Source: an uncultured Blautia sp. (GTDB lineage Bacteria; Bacillota; Clostridia; Lachnospirales; Lachnospiraceae). Taken from it: 18,918 nt of DNA. Below are positions 9,501-17,672 of the stretch, one piece after another. The position numbers and the translations under genes were made by a program. The stretch is taken from positions 1 to 18,918 of the forward strand of contig CAKRVL010000049.1 in the NCBI GenBank assembly GCA_934408705.1, read 5' to 3'. The notes under the pieces were generated by a model. The model saw only the letters and a program-made list of their open reading frames with translations. It was not told the origin of the DNA and did no database searches. Every line of letters starts with the position of its first letter. Positions within the stretch are counted from its first letter, which is position 1.

Positions 9501-10805
9501 GCTCTGCGTGCAAAGGATGCCCAGAAGAAGGAGCGTACTATTAAACCAGCTTCTATTGACAAAGTGGTATTCACAAAAGAAATGCGCAAGGACTACACCA
9601 TTCTCTGCCCACAGATGTCACCGGTACATTTCTCTCTGCTTGAAGCTGCTTTTAATGCAAACGGCTATCATCTGGAGATTTTGCCCAATGACAATAAGCA
9701 TGCTGTTGATGTAGGTCTGAAATATGTAAATAACGATGCTTGTTATCCTTCCCTGATCGTAGTCGGACAGATTATGGACGCACTTTTATCAGGCAAATAC
9801 GATCTGAATAAAACTGCAGTTATCATGTCCCAGACAGGAGGCGGCTGCCGTGCATCCAATTATATTGCCTTTATCCGCCGCGCCCTTAAGAAAGCGGGAA
9901 TGGAACAGGTTCCGGTTATTTCCCTTAACTTAAGTGGTCTGGAAAGTAATCCCGGATTCAAGCTTACTCTTCCACTTGTGAAGGCAGTTGTATATGCCGC
10001 TGTATTTGGTGACATCCTGATGAAGTGTATTTACCGTATGCGCCCATATGAGCTTGAGAAAGGCATTGTTAATCGTAAGCACAAGATTTGGGAACAGCGT
10101 GTAATTGCCTTTGTTTCCGGAAGTTCTTTAAGCCACAGCCAGTTTAAGAAAATGTGCCGGGAAATGGTTCATGAATTTGACACCATTCCGATCAGTGATG
10201 AGAAGAAGCCGCGTGTTGGTATTGTAGGTGAGATTCTGGTTAAATTCCTTCCAGCTGCTAATAATCACCTTGCAGAGCTTCTGGAAGCAGAAGGTGCCGA
10301 ACCTGTGGTGCCGGACCTTATTGACTTTATGTCCTACTGCTTCTACAATCAGAATTTCAAGGTAGACAACCTTGGATTTAAGAAATCCAAAGCCTTCTTT
10401 GGAAATATAGGAATTAAAGCGATTGACTGGGTTCGTAAGACCGCAAATGAAGCACTTGCTGAGAGCCGTCACTTCCATCCCACTGCAGATATCCGTGAAC
10501 TGGCAAAGATGGCCAGACCAATTGTTTCCGAAGGTAATCAGACAGGTGAAGGCTGGTTCCTGACCGGTGAGATGATGGAGCTGATTCATGATGGCGTTCC
10601 GAACATTGTTTGTATCCAGCCATTTGGCTGCCTGCCTAACCACATTGTAGGAAAAGGTGTTATCAAAGAAATCCGCCGTCAGTACCCGAAAGCGAACATT
10701 GCTGCCATCGACTATGACCCAGGTGCCAGCGAAGTAAACCAGCTGAACCGAATTAAATTGATGCTCTCCACTGCACAGAAGAATCTGAAAGCAGAGGAAG
10801 AGTAA
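6567..10805 (+). CDS. Fused acyl-CoA dehydratase activase (tandem BadF/BadG/BcrA/BcrD ATPase) and 2-hydroxyacyl-CoA dehydratase-like protein
   Basis: A 1412-residue cytosolic protein with two ASKHA ATPase domains in tandem: domain 1 (about 5-260) has [12 protein letters not shown] with Asp10 and IELGGEDAK, domain 2 (about 320-580) has [12 protein letters not shown] with Asp325 and VDIGGQDMK. Each keeps both cysteines that in the HgdC 'archerase' homodimer hold a bridging [4Fe-4S] cluster: Cys126/Cys165 and Cys445/Cys484. A Cys-rich stretch follows (Cys607, 610, 614, 633), then a DUF2229-type region (about 665-890) and a C-terminal dehydratase/reductase-like part (about 1000-1390) with GGGCRASNY (Cys1094) and QPFGCLPNH (Cys1355). 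Related activases use ATP to drive low-potential electron transfer to a dehydratase. The substrate is unknown. It is monocistronic with no dehydratase genes beside it. I recognise it as a widespread anaerobe family of unproven function; domain calls are firm, the reaction is not. Confidence 0.9.
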   Translation: MSNKYTLGIDIGSTTVKIAILDDNDTLLFADYQRHFANIQETLAELLEKAYGKLGELTLHPVITGSGGLTLANHLGVPFVQEVIAVSTSLQKIAPQTDVAIELGGEDAKIIYFEGGNIEQRMNGICAGGTGSFIDQMASLLQTDATGLNEYAKNYKALYPIAARCGVFAKTDIQPLINDGATKEDLSASIFQAVVNQTISGLACGKPIRGHVAFLGGPLHFLDQLKAAFIRTLKLDDEHAITPANSHLFAAMGSAMNAKDDITVSLTDMTSRLKNSIKLDFEVERMEPLFATKEDYEAFNKRQSAYQVKKGELSQYHGNCYLGIDAGSTTTKTALVGEDGTLLYSFYSNNNGSPLKTAIRSIQEIYSILPEDAHIAFSCSTGYGEALMKAALLLDEGEVETVSHYYAAAFFDPEVDCIVDIGGQDMKCIKIRNQTVDSVQLNEACSSGCGSFIETFAKSLNYSVQDFAKAALFAEHPIDLGTRCTVFMNSKVKQAQKEGASVADISAGLAYSVIKNALYKVIKVSDAKELGKHIVVQGGTFYNDGVLRSFERIAGCEAIRPDIAGIMGAFGAALIAKERYHAEGRQTTMLSIDKINELKYTTSMANCHGCTNNCRLTINKFTGGRQFVSGNRCERGIGKEKNKDHIPNLYEYKYKRLFSYEPLSPDKAVRGKVGIPRVLNMFENYPFWYTFFTELKYQVVLSPTSTRKIYELGIESIPSESECYPAKLAHGHVTWLIRNGVKFIFYPCIPYERNEFPDAVNHYNCPIVTSYAENIKNNVDELHDPSITFMNPFLALTSEEIVTKRLTEIFSDIPASEVKEAAHKAWEEMAAVHKDIEKKGEETLQYLKETGRRGIVLAGRPYHIDPEIHHGIPDLINSYGVAVLTEDSVSHLVPVERPIRVNDQWMYHSRLYAAANFVKTRDDLDLIQLNSFGCGLDAVTTDEVYEILDGSGKIYTCLKIDEVNNLGAARIRVRSLLAALRAKDAQKKERTIKPASIDKVVFTKEMRKDYTILCPQMSPVHFSLLEAAFNANGYHLEILPNDNKHAVDVGLKYVNNDACYPSLIVVGQIMDALLSGKYDLNKTAVIMSQTGGGCRASNYIAFIRRALKKAGMEQVPVISLNLSGLESNPGFKLTLPLVKAVVYAAVFGDILMKCIYRMRPYELEKGIVNRKHKIWEQRVIAFVSGSSLSHSQFKKMCREMVHEFDTIPISDEKKPRVGIVGEILVKFLPAANNHLAELLEAEGAEPVVPDLIDFMSYCFYNQNFKVDNLGFKKSKAFFGNIGIKAIDWVRKTANEALAESRHFHPTADIRELAKMARPIVSEGNQTGEGWFLTGEMMELIHDGVPNIVCIQPFGCLPNHIVGKGVIKEIRRQYPKANIAAIDYDPGASEVNQLNRIKLMLSTAQKNLKAEEE

Positions 10806-10840
10806 CCATCCTCGGTTCGTATTCCGAAAAAATACACAAA

Positions 10841-10874
10841 GAAAGCCCTCAGAGTTGCCGCTCTGAGGGCTTTC
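10841..10874. terminator. Bidirectional terminator between convergent genes
   Basis: A perfect 14-bp stem, GAAAGCCCTCAGAG (10841-10854) with its complement (10861-10874), and a 6-base loop. It sits 35 bases after the plus-strand gene and 26 bases after the flippase gene. The U run is better on the minus strand (CTTTCTTTGTG then TATTTTTT), so it is probably strongest for the flippase transcript. Confidence 0.75.
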
Positions 10875-10900
10875 GTGCTGCATACATTGAACATATCGGC

Positions 10901-12520
10901 TTAAAATGGCAGCTTTCCTGCAATTTTCTTCAGGTACGCTCCGCCTGGCATCATAGCAAACTGCTCATCAGATGGCTTGCTCACAGCCAGATAAACGATG
11001 AAATAGGCAACCATTCCAAGAACCACTGCAATTCCAAGGCTAATGAAATTAGAATGGATCAGCTTATACATTCCGTAATAAGAAAAGCCTGCTACCACCG
11101 CCATTGGCACGGATGCCAGAAGTGGATTCAGATAAGCGCTTCTCCAGGGATTTTTGTACTGCATATATTGCTTCATAGCCCGCTCGTTAAGCAGACACAT
11201 AACTACGGCATAAATGATCATTGCCACTACGATGGCATATACCCCAAGGTCTGTTGCAAAAAGCAGGATTGCCATGGCGATCACATCCACTACAAGGGCA
11301 ATTGCCGCATTGATCATAGGAATGTTCGGCTTTCCGATTCCCTGAAGCACACCATTGGAAATATTGGAATTTCCGTTGAGAATGATCGTAATAACACCAA
11401 GCATCATCAGCTGAGCTGCCGCACCCTCTGTCCGAGGAAACAGAAGTCTCGTGATAGGACCGGCAAGAACTGCAAGCCCAACTGCACATGGAATAGAAAT
11501 AAACATACTGATCCAGGTGGCACGGTCAATTTTACCCCTGGCACTGTCCATATCTCTCTTCGCATACTGGGCAGAAACCTCCGGGATCATAGATGTGGGT
11601 GCTGTACTGGCAAGAGTCAGCGGAATATTGATCAACGTCATATAATATCCATACTCAGCATAAAGGCTTGTAATAGTTTCATGATCTATTCCCTTAAAGC
11701 CCTGAATACCTGAATACATATAACTGTTAATAAAACCGTTTACATTATAAATGAAGGAGCTGAGAATGATTGGCATTACAATTAAGATAATATTCTTCAT
11801 CACCTCGCCGGTAGCCTCATCCCGTGAATGAGTATCTCGCTCCAGTCTCTTTTTAATATTTTTACGGTTTACCCAATATACAAACAGCATAAAAAGTAAT
11901 GCAGAAGCAACTCCGGCGCCGGTTCCCATAGTAGCTCCGGCTGCTCCCCAGGCATTTCGCACTGATTCCTCTGCCCCACTAAATTTATTCAGCATAACCG
12001 CAGACATAAGGATTGCAAATACTGCTACAAAGCACTGCTCAACAATCTGAGACAGTGATGTGGGAAGCATGTTTCTGTATGCCTGGAAATATCCTCGGAA
12101 GGTACCAAGTATTCCAGACAGGAAAATGGTTGGTGCCAGCATTTTTAATGCAAGTCTTGCGCCTGCCATAGATTCCGGAACCAGAACAGAAGAACCGAAA
12201 AGACAGAAGAGAGCTACAACGCCTCCCATCACAATTACATATAAAAGGGCACAGTGGAATACCTTCTGGGCATCTCTGTACCGCTTAAACGCCAGCTTCT
12301 CTGCCATGATCTTGGATACCGCCTGCGGAATACTGAAGGAGGCAATCATCAGCAGGATGAAATAAACATTCTGGGCATAGTTAAAAAGCCCCATACTGCT
12401 GTTTCCAAGAGTATTGGAAAGCGGACTTTTATAAAGCATTCCGATAATCTTGGAAATCAGTGCCGCGATCATCAGAAATGACGCATTTTTAACAAGTGTG
12501 TTATCGTTTTTTTTCCCCAT
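10901..12520 (-). CDS. SpoVB/MurJ-type oligosaccharide (lipid II) flippase
   Basis: Polytopic membrane protein of the MOP superfamily that would move a lipid-linked cell-wall or polysaccharide precursor across the membrane. The 539-residue protein begins with the typical LVKNASFLMIAALISKIIGM motif and alternates about 14 hydrophobic helices with short charged loops, the length and layout of the B. subtilis YtgP/MurJ and SpoVB group. MurJ, SpoVB and capsule flippases cannot be told apart from sequence reading alone, so I give no symbol. It starts 3 bases after the ung stop, indicating translational coupling, with AAAGGA slightly far upstream, inside the end of ung. Codons 2-6 contain a run of eight A, a possible slippage site. 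No sporulation or capsule genes surround it. Confidence 0.85.
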   Translation of the reverse strand: MGKKNDNTLVKNASFLMIAALISKIIGMLYKSPLSNTLGNSSMGLFNYAQNVYFILLMIASFSIPQAVSKIMAEKLAFKRYRDAQKVFHCALLYVIVMGGVVALFCLFGSSVLVPESMAGARLALKMLAPTIFLSGILGTFRGYFQAYRNMLPTSLSQIVEQCFVAVFAILMSAVMLNKFSGAEESVRNAWGAAGATMGTGAGVASALLFMLFVYWVNRKNIKKRLERDTHSRDEATGEVMKNIILIVMPIILSSFIYNVNGFINSYMYSGIQGFKGIDHETITSLYAEYGYYMTLINIPLTLASTAPTSMIPEVSAQYAKRDMDSARGKIDRATWISMFISIPCAVGLAVLAGPITRLLFPRTEGAAAQLMMLGVITIILNGNSNISNGVLQGIGKPNIPMINAAIALVVDVIAMAILLFATDLGVYAIVVAMIIYAVVMCLLNERAMKQYMQYKNPWRSAYLNPLLASVPMAVVAGFSYYGMYKLIHSNFISLGIAVVLGMVAYFIVYLAVSKPSDEQFAMMPGGAYLKKIAGKLPF

Positions 12521-12523
12521 TTC

Positions 12524-13210
12524 CTATTGTTCCTTTGTTATATTTTCAATCTGCCAGTCAATGGGGGCAAGCCCGTTTTTCTCCAGAAATTCATTGGTCT
12601 GGCTGAAATGCCTGCATCCGAAAAAGCCTCTTGAAGCAGACAGCGGGCTTGGGTGTGCAGCTGTAAGCACCAGCTGCTTCGGATTATTCAGCATTGCTTT
12701 TTTCATCTGGGCAGGTCTTCCCCAGAGAAGATATACGATAGGTCTATCCTGTTCATTCAGAGTCTGGATAACTGCATCAGTGAACTGCTCCCAGCCGATT
12801 CCTCTATGGGAAAATGCCTGATGAGCGCGTACTGTAAGTACCGTATTTAAAAGGAATACCCCTTGTTTCGCCCACTTTTCCAGACAGCCATTGTCCGGAA
12901 CGTAGCATCCCAGGTCACTGTGAAGCTCTTTATAAATATTCACCAGAGACGGCGGGATAGCTACATCTTCTTTTACCGAAAAGCAAAGACCATTGGCCTG
13001 ACCGTCGTTGTGATAAGGATCCTGTCCCAGGATCACCACCTTAACATCATTTAATGGTGTATATTCAAAAGCATTAAACATGTCCTGAGGCGGCGGGAAT
13101 ATTTTTTTGGTGCGGTATTCTTCCATTACAGTTTTATATAGCTTGGCATAATAAGGCTGTTGAAATTCATTTTTCAGTGCAGCCTGCCAGTCTCCTGATA
13201 TCTGACCCAT
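12524..13210 (-). CDS. ung: Uracil-DNA glycosylase, family 1
   Basis: Removes uracil from DNA to begin base-excision repair. The 228-residue protein equals the E. coli enzyme in length and has all motifs: LGQDPYHNDGQANGLCFSV with catalytic Asp64 and uracil-stacking Phe77, LLNTVLTV with Asn122, LLWGRPAQMK, and AAHPSPLSASRGFFGCRHF with His186 and the DNA-intercalating loop. I prefer the ATG at 13210, which has GAGGTG nine bases upstream; a GTG four codons earlier (13222) would itself lie within that site. It is co-transcribed with the flippase gene, a pairing without obvious functional logic. No convincing promoter was seen in front of it, so transcription may come through or from the hairpin element upstream. 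Confidence 0.97.
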   Translation of the reverse strand: MGQISGDWQAALKNEFQQPYYAKLYKTVMEEYRTKKIFPPPQDMFNAFEYTPLNDVKVVILGQDPYHNDGQANGLCFSVKEDVAIPPSLVNIYKELHSDLGCYVPDNGCLEKWAKQGVFLLNTVLTVRAHQAFSHRGIGWEQFTDAVIQTLNEQDRPIVYLLWGRPAQMKKAMLNNPKQLVLTAAHPSPLSASRGFFGCRHFSQTNEFLEKNGLAPIDWQIENITKEQ

Positions 13211-13249
13211 TCTAATTGTCACCTCATCTTGTGTATTTTATGCTATGTA

Positions 13250-13407
13250 AAGCGGACATTCCAGGTCCGCTTCGCTACTCGCTCATGAACGCAGTCGCTT
13301 CGCGATCTGTCAGTGGGAGCTGAAGGCTCCCACTGACAGAAGCATCCCCCCTCACCCGCCGCTTAGTGCTCCGCGCACTTGAAGCGGGGGAATGCTTATC
13401 TGCGTTC
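13250..13407. repeat. Multi-hairpin intergenic element between hisF and ung
   Basis: Most of the 220-base hisF-ung gap folds on itself. AAGCGGAC/GTCCGCTT (13250-13257, 13265-13272) makes the first hairpin. An outer pair GAACGCAG/CTGCGTTC (13287-13294, 13400-13407) encloses a perfect 14-bp stem with a 5-base loop (13307-13320, 13326-13339) and a long imperfect hairpin with arms AAGCATCCCCC and GGGGGAATGCTT (13340-13350, 13386-13397), inside which CCGCTT/AAGCGG and AGTGC/GCACT also pair. No reading frame of note crosses it. GC is higher than in flanking spacers. I see it as a dispersed repeat or structured RNA element; it could also act as the hisF terminator, although no long U run follows any stem. 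Confidence 0.6.
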
Positions 13408-13430
13408 ACAAAATAGCCCTTCATATGATT

Positions 13431-14189
13431 CTATCTTCTTACCGGAACCCCTTTTTCTGCCAGGTAATCCTTCACCTGAGAGATTTCCAGTTCTTTATAA
13501 TGGAACAGGGATGCTGCCAGAACAGCGTCTGCGCCACCATCTGTAAGACCTTCATAAAAATGTTCCAGGGTTCCCGCGCCACCGGAAGCGATCACCGGAA
13601 TGGATACCGCATCGGCTACAGCTCGGGTTAAAGGAATATCATACCCAGCCTTAGTTCCGTCACAGTCCATGCTGGTAAGAAGGATTTCTCCTGCTCCAAG
13701 GGCTTCCACCCTCTTCGCCCACTCTATGGCATCAATTCCTGTATCCAGACGTCCGCCATGCTTATATATATTCCAGCCACCATCCGGGCGGCGTTTGGCG
13801 TCAATGGCCACCACCACACACTGACTGCCGAACTTCTCCGCTGCTTCGCGGATCAGTTCCGGACGATCAATAGCTGCAGAATTCACGGAAATCTTATCAG
13901 CGCCTTCACGAAGCAGCCTTTTGAAATCATCTACTGTACGGATGCCTCCGCCTACTGTAAATGGAATAAATACGCTGGCCGCTACCTTTCGTACCATTTC
14001 TGCCACAGTATCCCGCTGTTCACAGGAAGCTGTAATGTCAAGAAACACCACTTCATCTGCTCCGGCTGCATCATACGCCCTGGCAATCTCTACCGGATCT
14101 CCGGCATCCTTCAGATCTACGAAATTCACGCCCTTTACCACACGTCCCTTATTTACATCCAGGCAGGGAATAATTCTCTTTGTAAACAT
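13431..14189 (-). CDS. hisF: Imidazole glycerol phosphate synthase, cyclase subunit
   Basis: Uses ammonia delivered from HisH to turn PRFAR into imidazole glycerol phosphate and AICAR, joining histidine and purine synthesis. The 252-residue TIM barrel has the standard N-terminus [20 protein letters not shown] with catalytic Asp11, the FTVGGGIRT phosphate-binding strand (about 77-85), VVAIDAKRR with catalytic Asp130, and the second phosphate site [12 protein letters not shown]. The ATG has GGAGG eight bases upstream, located within the end of hisH; only 3 bases separate the genes, so they are translated together. Other his genes are absent from the window. The hairpin element at 13250-13407 follows. 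Confidence 0.97.
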   Translation of the reverse strand: MFTKRIIPCLDVNKGRVVKGVNFVDLKDAGDPVEIARAYDAAGADEVVFLDITASCEQRDTVAEMVRKVAASVFIPFTVGGGIRTVDDFKRLLREGADKISVNSAAIDRPELIREAAEKFGSQCVVVAIDAKRRPDGGWNIYKHGGRLDTGIDAIEWAKRVEALGAGEILLTSMDCDGTKAGYDIPLTRAVADAVSIPVIASGGAGTLEHFYEGLTDGGADAVLAASLFHYKELEISQVKDYLAEKGVPVRR

Positions 14190-14192
14190 GAC

Positions 14193-14810
14193 CTATGCCT
14201 CCTTCCCAAGCTTCGCAAAGTTCTCCAGTATTTTCAGACCATATTTACTGCTCTTCTCCGGATGAAACTGGCAGCCGAATATGTTATTCTTTTCAACGGA
14301 GGCATGAATAGTTACACCATACTGTGCAGTCGCTTTCACAATGTCCGGCTCTTCTGCCTGAAGATAATAGGAATGAACAAAGTAAACATATGTCTGCTCC
14401 GGAATTCCTTTAAACAGGCGTCCATCATTCTGAAGGTGCAGTGAATTCCATCCCATGTGAGGGATCTTAAGTCCCGGTGCAGGTGGAATCTTCACTATTC
14501 TCCCTTTCAGAAGGCCCAGTCCTTCTACTCCTGGTGTCTCATCGCTAGATTCAAAAAGGAGCTGCAGTCCCAGACAGATTCCAAGAAATGGTGTCCCCTT
14601 CTCTGCAATCTCTCTGATCACAGGCACAAGTCCGAATTTATCCAGATTATTCATGGCATCTCCAAAGCTTCCTACACCAGGAAGAATCACCTTATCCGCA
14701 TTCAATAATACCTGAGGTTCTCTGGAAACCATTGTTTCTTCTCCAAGATAATGAAGTGCTTTTTCCACACTCTTTATATTACCTGCGTCATAGTCGATAA
14801 TTCCAATCAT
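14193..14810 (-). CDS. hisH: Imidazole glycerol phosphate synthase, glutamine amidotransferase subunit
   Basis: Class I glutaminase that supplies ammonia to HisF. The 205-residue protein has [16 protein letters not shown] at the N-terminus, [10 protein letters not shown], the nucleophile elbow [12 protein letters not shown] with Cys79, and CQFHPEKS with His183 and Glu185 completing the triad. The start at 14810 has AGGAGGA upstream and gives the family N-terminus; the frame is open for another 14 codons upstream but those residues are not HisH-like. It heads a two-gene hisH-hisF transcript with a promoter at 14887-14914 that overlaps the terminator of the preceding kinase gene. Confidence 0.97.
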   Translation of the reverse strand: MIGIIDYDAGNIKSVEKALHYLGEETMVSREPQVLLNADKVILPGVGSFGDAMNNLDKFGLVPVIREIAEKGTPFLGICLGLQLLFESSDETPGVEGLGLLKGRIVKIPPAPGLKIPHMGWNSLHLQNDGRLFKGIPEQTYVYFVHSYYLQAEEPDIVKATAQYGVTIHASVEKNNIFGCQFHPEKSSKYGLKILENFAKLGKEA

Positions 14811-14886
14811 TCGGGCTCCTCCTGTTGTCTGTATTTTGTCTGTTTTGCACACAGTAATCGTTGATTCTCTGACCTGATATTCTTAC

Positions 14887-14914
14887 AGTATAACGCAAAA
14901 ACAGACAGTTGCAA
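14887..14914 (-). promoter_or_regulatory. hisHF promoter embedded in an upstream terminator hairpin
   Basis: Minus strand TTGCAA (14909-14914), 16-base spacer, TATACT (14887-14892), about 75 bases before hisH. The -35 lies in the loop-side strand of the long hairpin at 14898-14943 and the hairpin's 3' arm fills the spacer. The leader between -10 and the gene carries two further TGTCTGT-type heptamers (plus strand 14826-14832 and 14837-14843). Confidence 0.55.
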
Positions 14915-14943
14915 AGAGCTAATTCCCTGCTGCTGTCTGTTTT
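14897..14943 (-). terminator. Probable terminator of the two-component operon
   Basis: On the minus strand AAAACAGACAG (14933-14943) pairs perfectly with CTGTCTGTTTT (14898-14908). Inside, after a 2x2 internal loop, GCAGGGA pairs with TCTTTGC (two G-U pairs) around a 6-base loop. The 3' arm ends in five T. It lies 56 bases after the kinase stop. The U run is partly inside the stem, so efficiency is uncertain, and an alternative view is an 11-bp inverted-repeat operator for hisHF. Confidence 0.5.
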
Positions 14944-14998
14944 GTTAGTTTGTCCTTTCCTACCTGATTAAGGCTGACTTTTTTATGAAAAATCACAA

Positions 14999-16510
14999 TT
15001 ACTTACGATCCAGCGTAAACCAGAATTCCACTCCATTGTCAAAGTTCTGTACACCATATTGTTGGTTCATACCTTCCATAATAGCCTTTACAATGGAAAG
15101 ACCAATTCCGCTGCCACCATATTCCCTTGTACGAGCCTTGTCCACCTTATAAAATTTATTCCAAAGGTTTGGCAGATCAGCTTCCGGGATTGGTGTTCCG
15201 GTATTAAATACTGTTACTCTCACCTTGTCTTCCTGCTTCTGGATCTTAATCTCCACAGTCTTTTCCCCATCCAGATGGTGCAACGCATTGCTGACATAAT
15301 TTGTCACTACCTCTTCTGTTTTAAACTCATCTGCCCAAACGTAAAGAGGCTCTGTTTCATCAAAAATCACTCTAGCTTCTTTCTGCCGTATCATGATATC
15401 CATTGTGGAAAGAACCCCTTCAATCAACGCAGTCAGATCAAAGCGTTCCATAACAGCTGCATCTTTTCCGGATTCAAGCTGATTCAGGGTAAGAAGATTT
15501 TTTACTAGCTTGTTCATCTTAGATGCTTCGTCAATAATCACATCACAATAAAAATCCATGCTCTCCGGATCATCATTAATGTTCTCCTTCAAGCCCTCCG
15601 CATAGCCTTGTACAAGTGCAATAGGTGTTTTCAGCTCATGAGAAACATTATCCAGGAATTCCTTTCGCATTTCATCTATCTTAACCTTATCCTCAATATC
15701 CTTTTGCAGCTCATTATTGGCAGATTTCAACTCGGAAATAGTATGCTCCAGCTGGCTGGACATTTTATTAAAATTATCTCCCAGTATATCGATCTCATTG
15801 CCTGCCTTACTCTTGTATCTGGCCTCAAAGTCAAGGTCTGTCATCTTACGTGAAAGCTCTGTCAGCTCAGAAATAGGCCTGGTCAGCTTCCTGGTAACTG
15901 CCATAATACACATTCCACTTATAACAATAATGACAATTCCTACAAAGAAATAAAATTTATTGGAGATATCTGCGCTCTCTCTGATACTTTCCAAAGGACT
16001 TCTGATCAGGAAATAATTACCGTTCTCAAACTTTCCCCAACATTCCACATAATCCATTCCAACAAAGCGGTCATGCACCTGCTGTACTACGCAATCATCA
16101 GTCTGTCTCAGTATCTTCCCTTTGCCATTGTCCATGTCAAGATCACTTGCGTATCCAAAAAACAGCTTACTTCTCAGCTGGTCCTCATTCTCCGGCCAGC
16201 ATAGATATTTGGTATTATCTTCATTGACCAGAACCCAGGTCAGGTTATTTCTGGAACTCGTCTGAACAAGCTGGGATGGAAGCTTCTCCTGCTCACTTTC
16301 TCCATCATCGTCTGTCATCGTATCAGTATCAATCTGCCCCAGCACATCTCTTGCATCCAGAAGTGTCTCTGTTTTCTGGGAAACATAGTATTTTTCGAGA
16401 AATGCCCCGTTGATCACAAATATTGTCAGAATGGAAAGAAACAGAAGTCCTATGAAGGTAAAAGTGATCTGGTGTTTTATGGAGCGGATCTTCTTTGGCT
16501 TCTTCATCAT
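14999..16510 (-). CDS. Membrane sensor histidine kinase with HAMP domain
   Basis: Sensor of a two-component pair with the gene at 16507-17184. The 503-residue protein has TM1 (about 17-38), an extracytoplasmic region of about 145 residues of unknown ligand, TM2 (about 184-204), a HAMP linker (about 205-257), a short coiled coil, HisKA with FLDNVSHELKTP and phospho-accepting His291, and HATPase_c with NYVSNALHH (N box), FYKVDKAR (F box) and GGSGIGLSIVKAI (G2). The G1 box reads NTGTPIP, with Asn replacing the usual Asp; I expect an active kinase, since VanS-like clostridial kinases often look this way. Its ATGATG start overlaps the regulator's stop by 4 bases; the second ATG is better spaced from GAGGT. 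The signal is unknown; no transporter or resistance gene adjoins it. Confidence 0.93.
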   Translation of the reverse strand: MMKKPKKIRSIKHQITFTFIGLLFLSILTIFVINGAFLEKYYVSQKTETLLDARDVLGQIDTDTMTDDDGESEQEKLPSQLVQTSSRNNLTWVLVNEDNTKYLCWPENEDQLRSKLFFGYASDLDMDNGKGKILRQTDDCVVQQVHDRFVGMDYVECWGKFENGNYFLIRSPLESIRESADISNKFYFFVGIVIIVISGMCIMAVTRKLTRPISELTELSRKMTDLDFEARYKSKAGNEIDILGDNFNKMSSQLEHTISELKSANNELQKDIEDKVKIDEMRKEFLDNVSHELKTPIALVQGYAEGLKENINDDPESMDFYCDVIIDEASKMNKLVKNLLTLNQLESGKDAAVMERFDLTALIEGVLSTMDIMIRQKEARVIFDETEPLYVWADEFKTEEVVTNYVSNALHHLDGEKTVEIKIQKQEDKVRVTVFNTGTPIPEADLPNLWNKFYKVDKARTREYGGSGIGLSIVKAIMEGMNQQYGVQNFDNGVEFWFTLDRK

Positions 16511-17184
16511 TCTACCTCAAACTTATATCCCATTCCCCATACAGTTTTAATATACTCACCTTTATCTCCCATTTTGCTTCTCAGCTTCTTAACATGGGTA
16601 TCAATAGTTCTGGCATCTCCGAAATAGTCGTAATTCCATACAGAATTCAGAATTTTCTCTCTCGAAAGAGCAATGCCCTGATTTTCCAGGAAATAGGTGA
16701 GAAGTTCAAATTCTTTAAAGCTAAGATCCATTGGCTTATCATCTACCATAGCAAGGTGAGCTGCCTTGTCAATGACAATTCCCCCGGCACTAAGCACATC
16801 CTCTGATCCTGCCTGACCTGTACGGCGAAGAATGGCTTCTACTCTGGCAACAAGGATTTTCGGGCTAAATGGCTTAGATATATACTCATCCACTCCCAGA
16901 TCAAAGCCAAGAAGCTCATCTCTCTCATCTCCTCTTGCAGTGAGCATGATAATAGGCACCTTGGAATTCTTACGCACCTCCCTGCAAACTTCCCAGCCAT
17001 CCATCTTCGGCATCATCACATCCAGAATAATTAGCGCAATATCCTTTTCTTTATAAAATATATCCATAGCTTCCTCGCCATCTCCGGCTTCCAGAACCTG
17101 GAAATTCTTTTTTGTTAAAAAGTCTTTTACAAGCTTTCTCATTCGGCTTTCATCATCCACTACAAGGATCTTTAATGCATCCAT
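16507..17184 (-). CDS. OmpR/PhoB-family response regulator
   Basis: DNA-binding partner of the adjacent kinase. The 225-residue protein has a receiver domain (1-120) with acidic pocket Asp10-Asp11, phospho-acceptor Asp55 in LIILDVMMPKMDG, Thr82 in MLTARGD and Lys104 in SKPF, then a winged-helix effector domain (about 130-225) with FKEFELLTYFLENQG, the recognition region DARTIDTHVKKLRSKMG and the terminal VWGMGYKFE wing. The ATG has AGGAGG at 7-base spacing. It is the first gene of the operon and is translationally coupled to the kinase. Its target genes cannot be read from the sequence; autoregulation is likely for this family but not shown. Confidence 0.96.
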   Translation of the reverse strand: MDALKILVVDDESRMRKLVKDFLTKKNFQVLEAGDGEEAMDIFYKEKDIALIILDVMMPKMDGWEVCREVRKNSKVPIIMLTARGDERDELLGFDLGVDEYISKPFSPKILVARVEAILRRTGQAGSEDVLSAGGIVIDKAAHLAMVDDKPMDLSFKEFELLTYFLENQGIALSREKILNSVWNYDYFGDARTIDTHVKKLRSKMGDKGEYIKTVWGMGYKFEVE

Positions 17185-17226
17185 ATCTCGTCCTCCTCAT
17201 ATAATCTTCCGTAATTTTACAGTTAT

Positions 17227-17256
17227 ATTATCACAGGGTTATGATTTTTTTGTGAA
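17227..17256 (-). promoter_or_regulatory. Candidate promoter of the two-component operon
   Basis: Minus strand TTCACA (17251-17256), 18-base spacer, GATAAT (17227-17232) with a TGTG just upstream, about 45 bases before the regulator start. It matches the consensus moderately well. Confidence 0.45.
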
Positions 17257-17279
17257 CAAAAGGCAAAACTCTTCGGTAC

Positions 17280-17308
17280 ATGACTTTTTTTTATTTTTGT
17301 GGTATTCT
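17280..17308 (+). promoter_or_regulatory. Candidate promoter of the 77-residue protein gene
   Basis: Plus strand ATGACT (17280-17285), 17-base T-rich spacer, TATTCT (17303-17308), about 80 bases before the ATG at 17389. It is a weak consensus match and diverges from the regulator promoter. Another ACAGACAG sequence follows at about 17325, as found near hisH. Confidence 0.35.
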
Positions 17309-17388
17309 AAGTGTAGTGCAAAAAAACAGACAGATTATTGTTACAGAAAGCTTTAATCTGCCTTTGGAAAGAAAGAAGGTTATTTAAC

Positions 17389-17622
17389 ATGCGTCAGGAA
17401 AACTTCAAAATGGAACGCCCCGGTCTTGTAAAGCCTGGGGACAAAGTCCAGATCACAGAATATCAGTCTTATATGAATTACAGCTATATCATCGAACCTG
17501 CCGTAGCCATGTCCGGCTGTTATCCTAACTCTCAGAGAATTAAAGCAAAAGAGGGCACCATCGTAAGCGTAGAGAAGGCACCTCTGAGTGGATATGTAGT
17601 AATTGCAGAATTTGAAGAATAG
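17389..17622 (+). CDS. Small conserved-looking protein of unknown function (77 residues)
   Basis: I do not recognise a family. The product begins MRQENFKMERPGLVKPGDKV and ends VVIAEFEE; it has no transmembrane helix or signal peptide, one cysteine, and alternating short hydrophobic segments (VQITEY, YSYIIE, GTIVSVEK, GYVVIAEF) suggesting a small all-beta, SH3-like or barrel fold. KPGDKV is typical of KOW/SH3-like small domains, but that is only analogy. The ATG at 17389 has AGAAGG nine bases upstream. A frame extension upstream of this lacks a start with a binding site. It has its own promoter candidate and a strong terminator, so it is a real monocistronic gene. It diverges from the two-component operon, which could make it a regulatory target. 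Confidence 0.8.
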   Translation: MRQENFKMERPGLVKPGDKVQITEYQSYMNYSYIIEPAVAMSGCYPNSQRIKAKEGTIVSVEKAPLSGYVVIAEFEE

Positions 17623-17629
17623 TATGGCA

Positions 17630-17658
17630 AAAACGCTCTGGCAATTCCAGAGCGTTTT
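17630..17658. terminator. Bidirectional terminator between convergent genes
   Basis: AAAACGCTCTGG (17630-17641) and its perfect complement (17647-17658) with a 5-base loop; A run on the left and T run on the right make it work for both strands. It serves the 77-residue gene and the exported Big_2 protein gene. Confidence 0.85.
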
Positions 17659-17672
17659 CACTTCTTACACTT

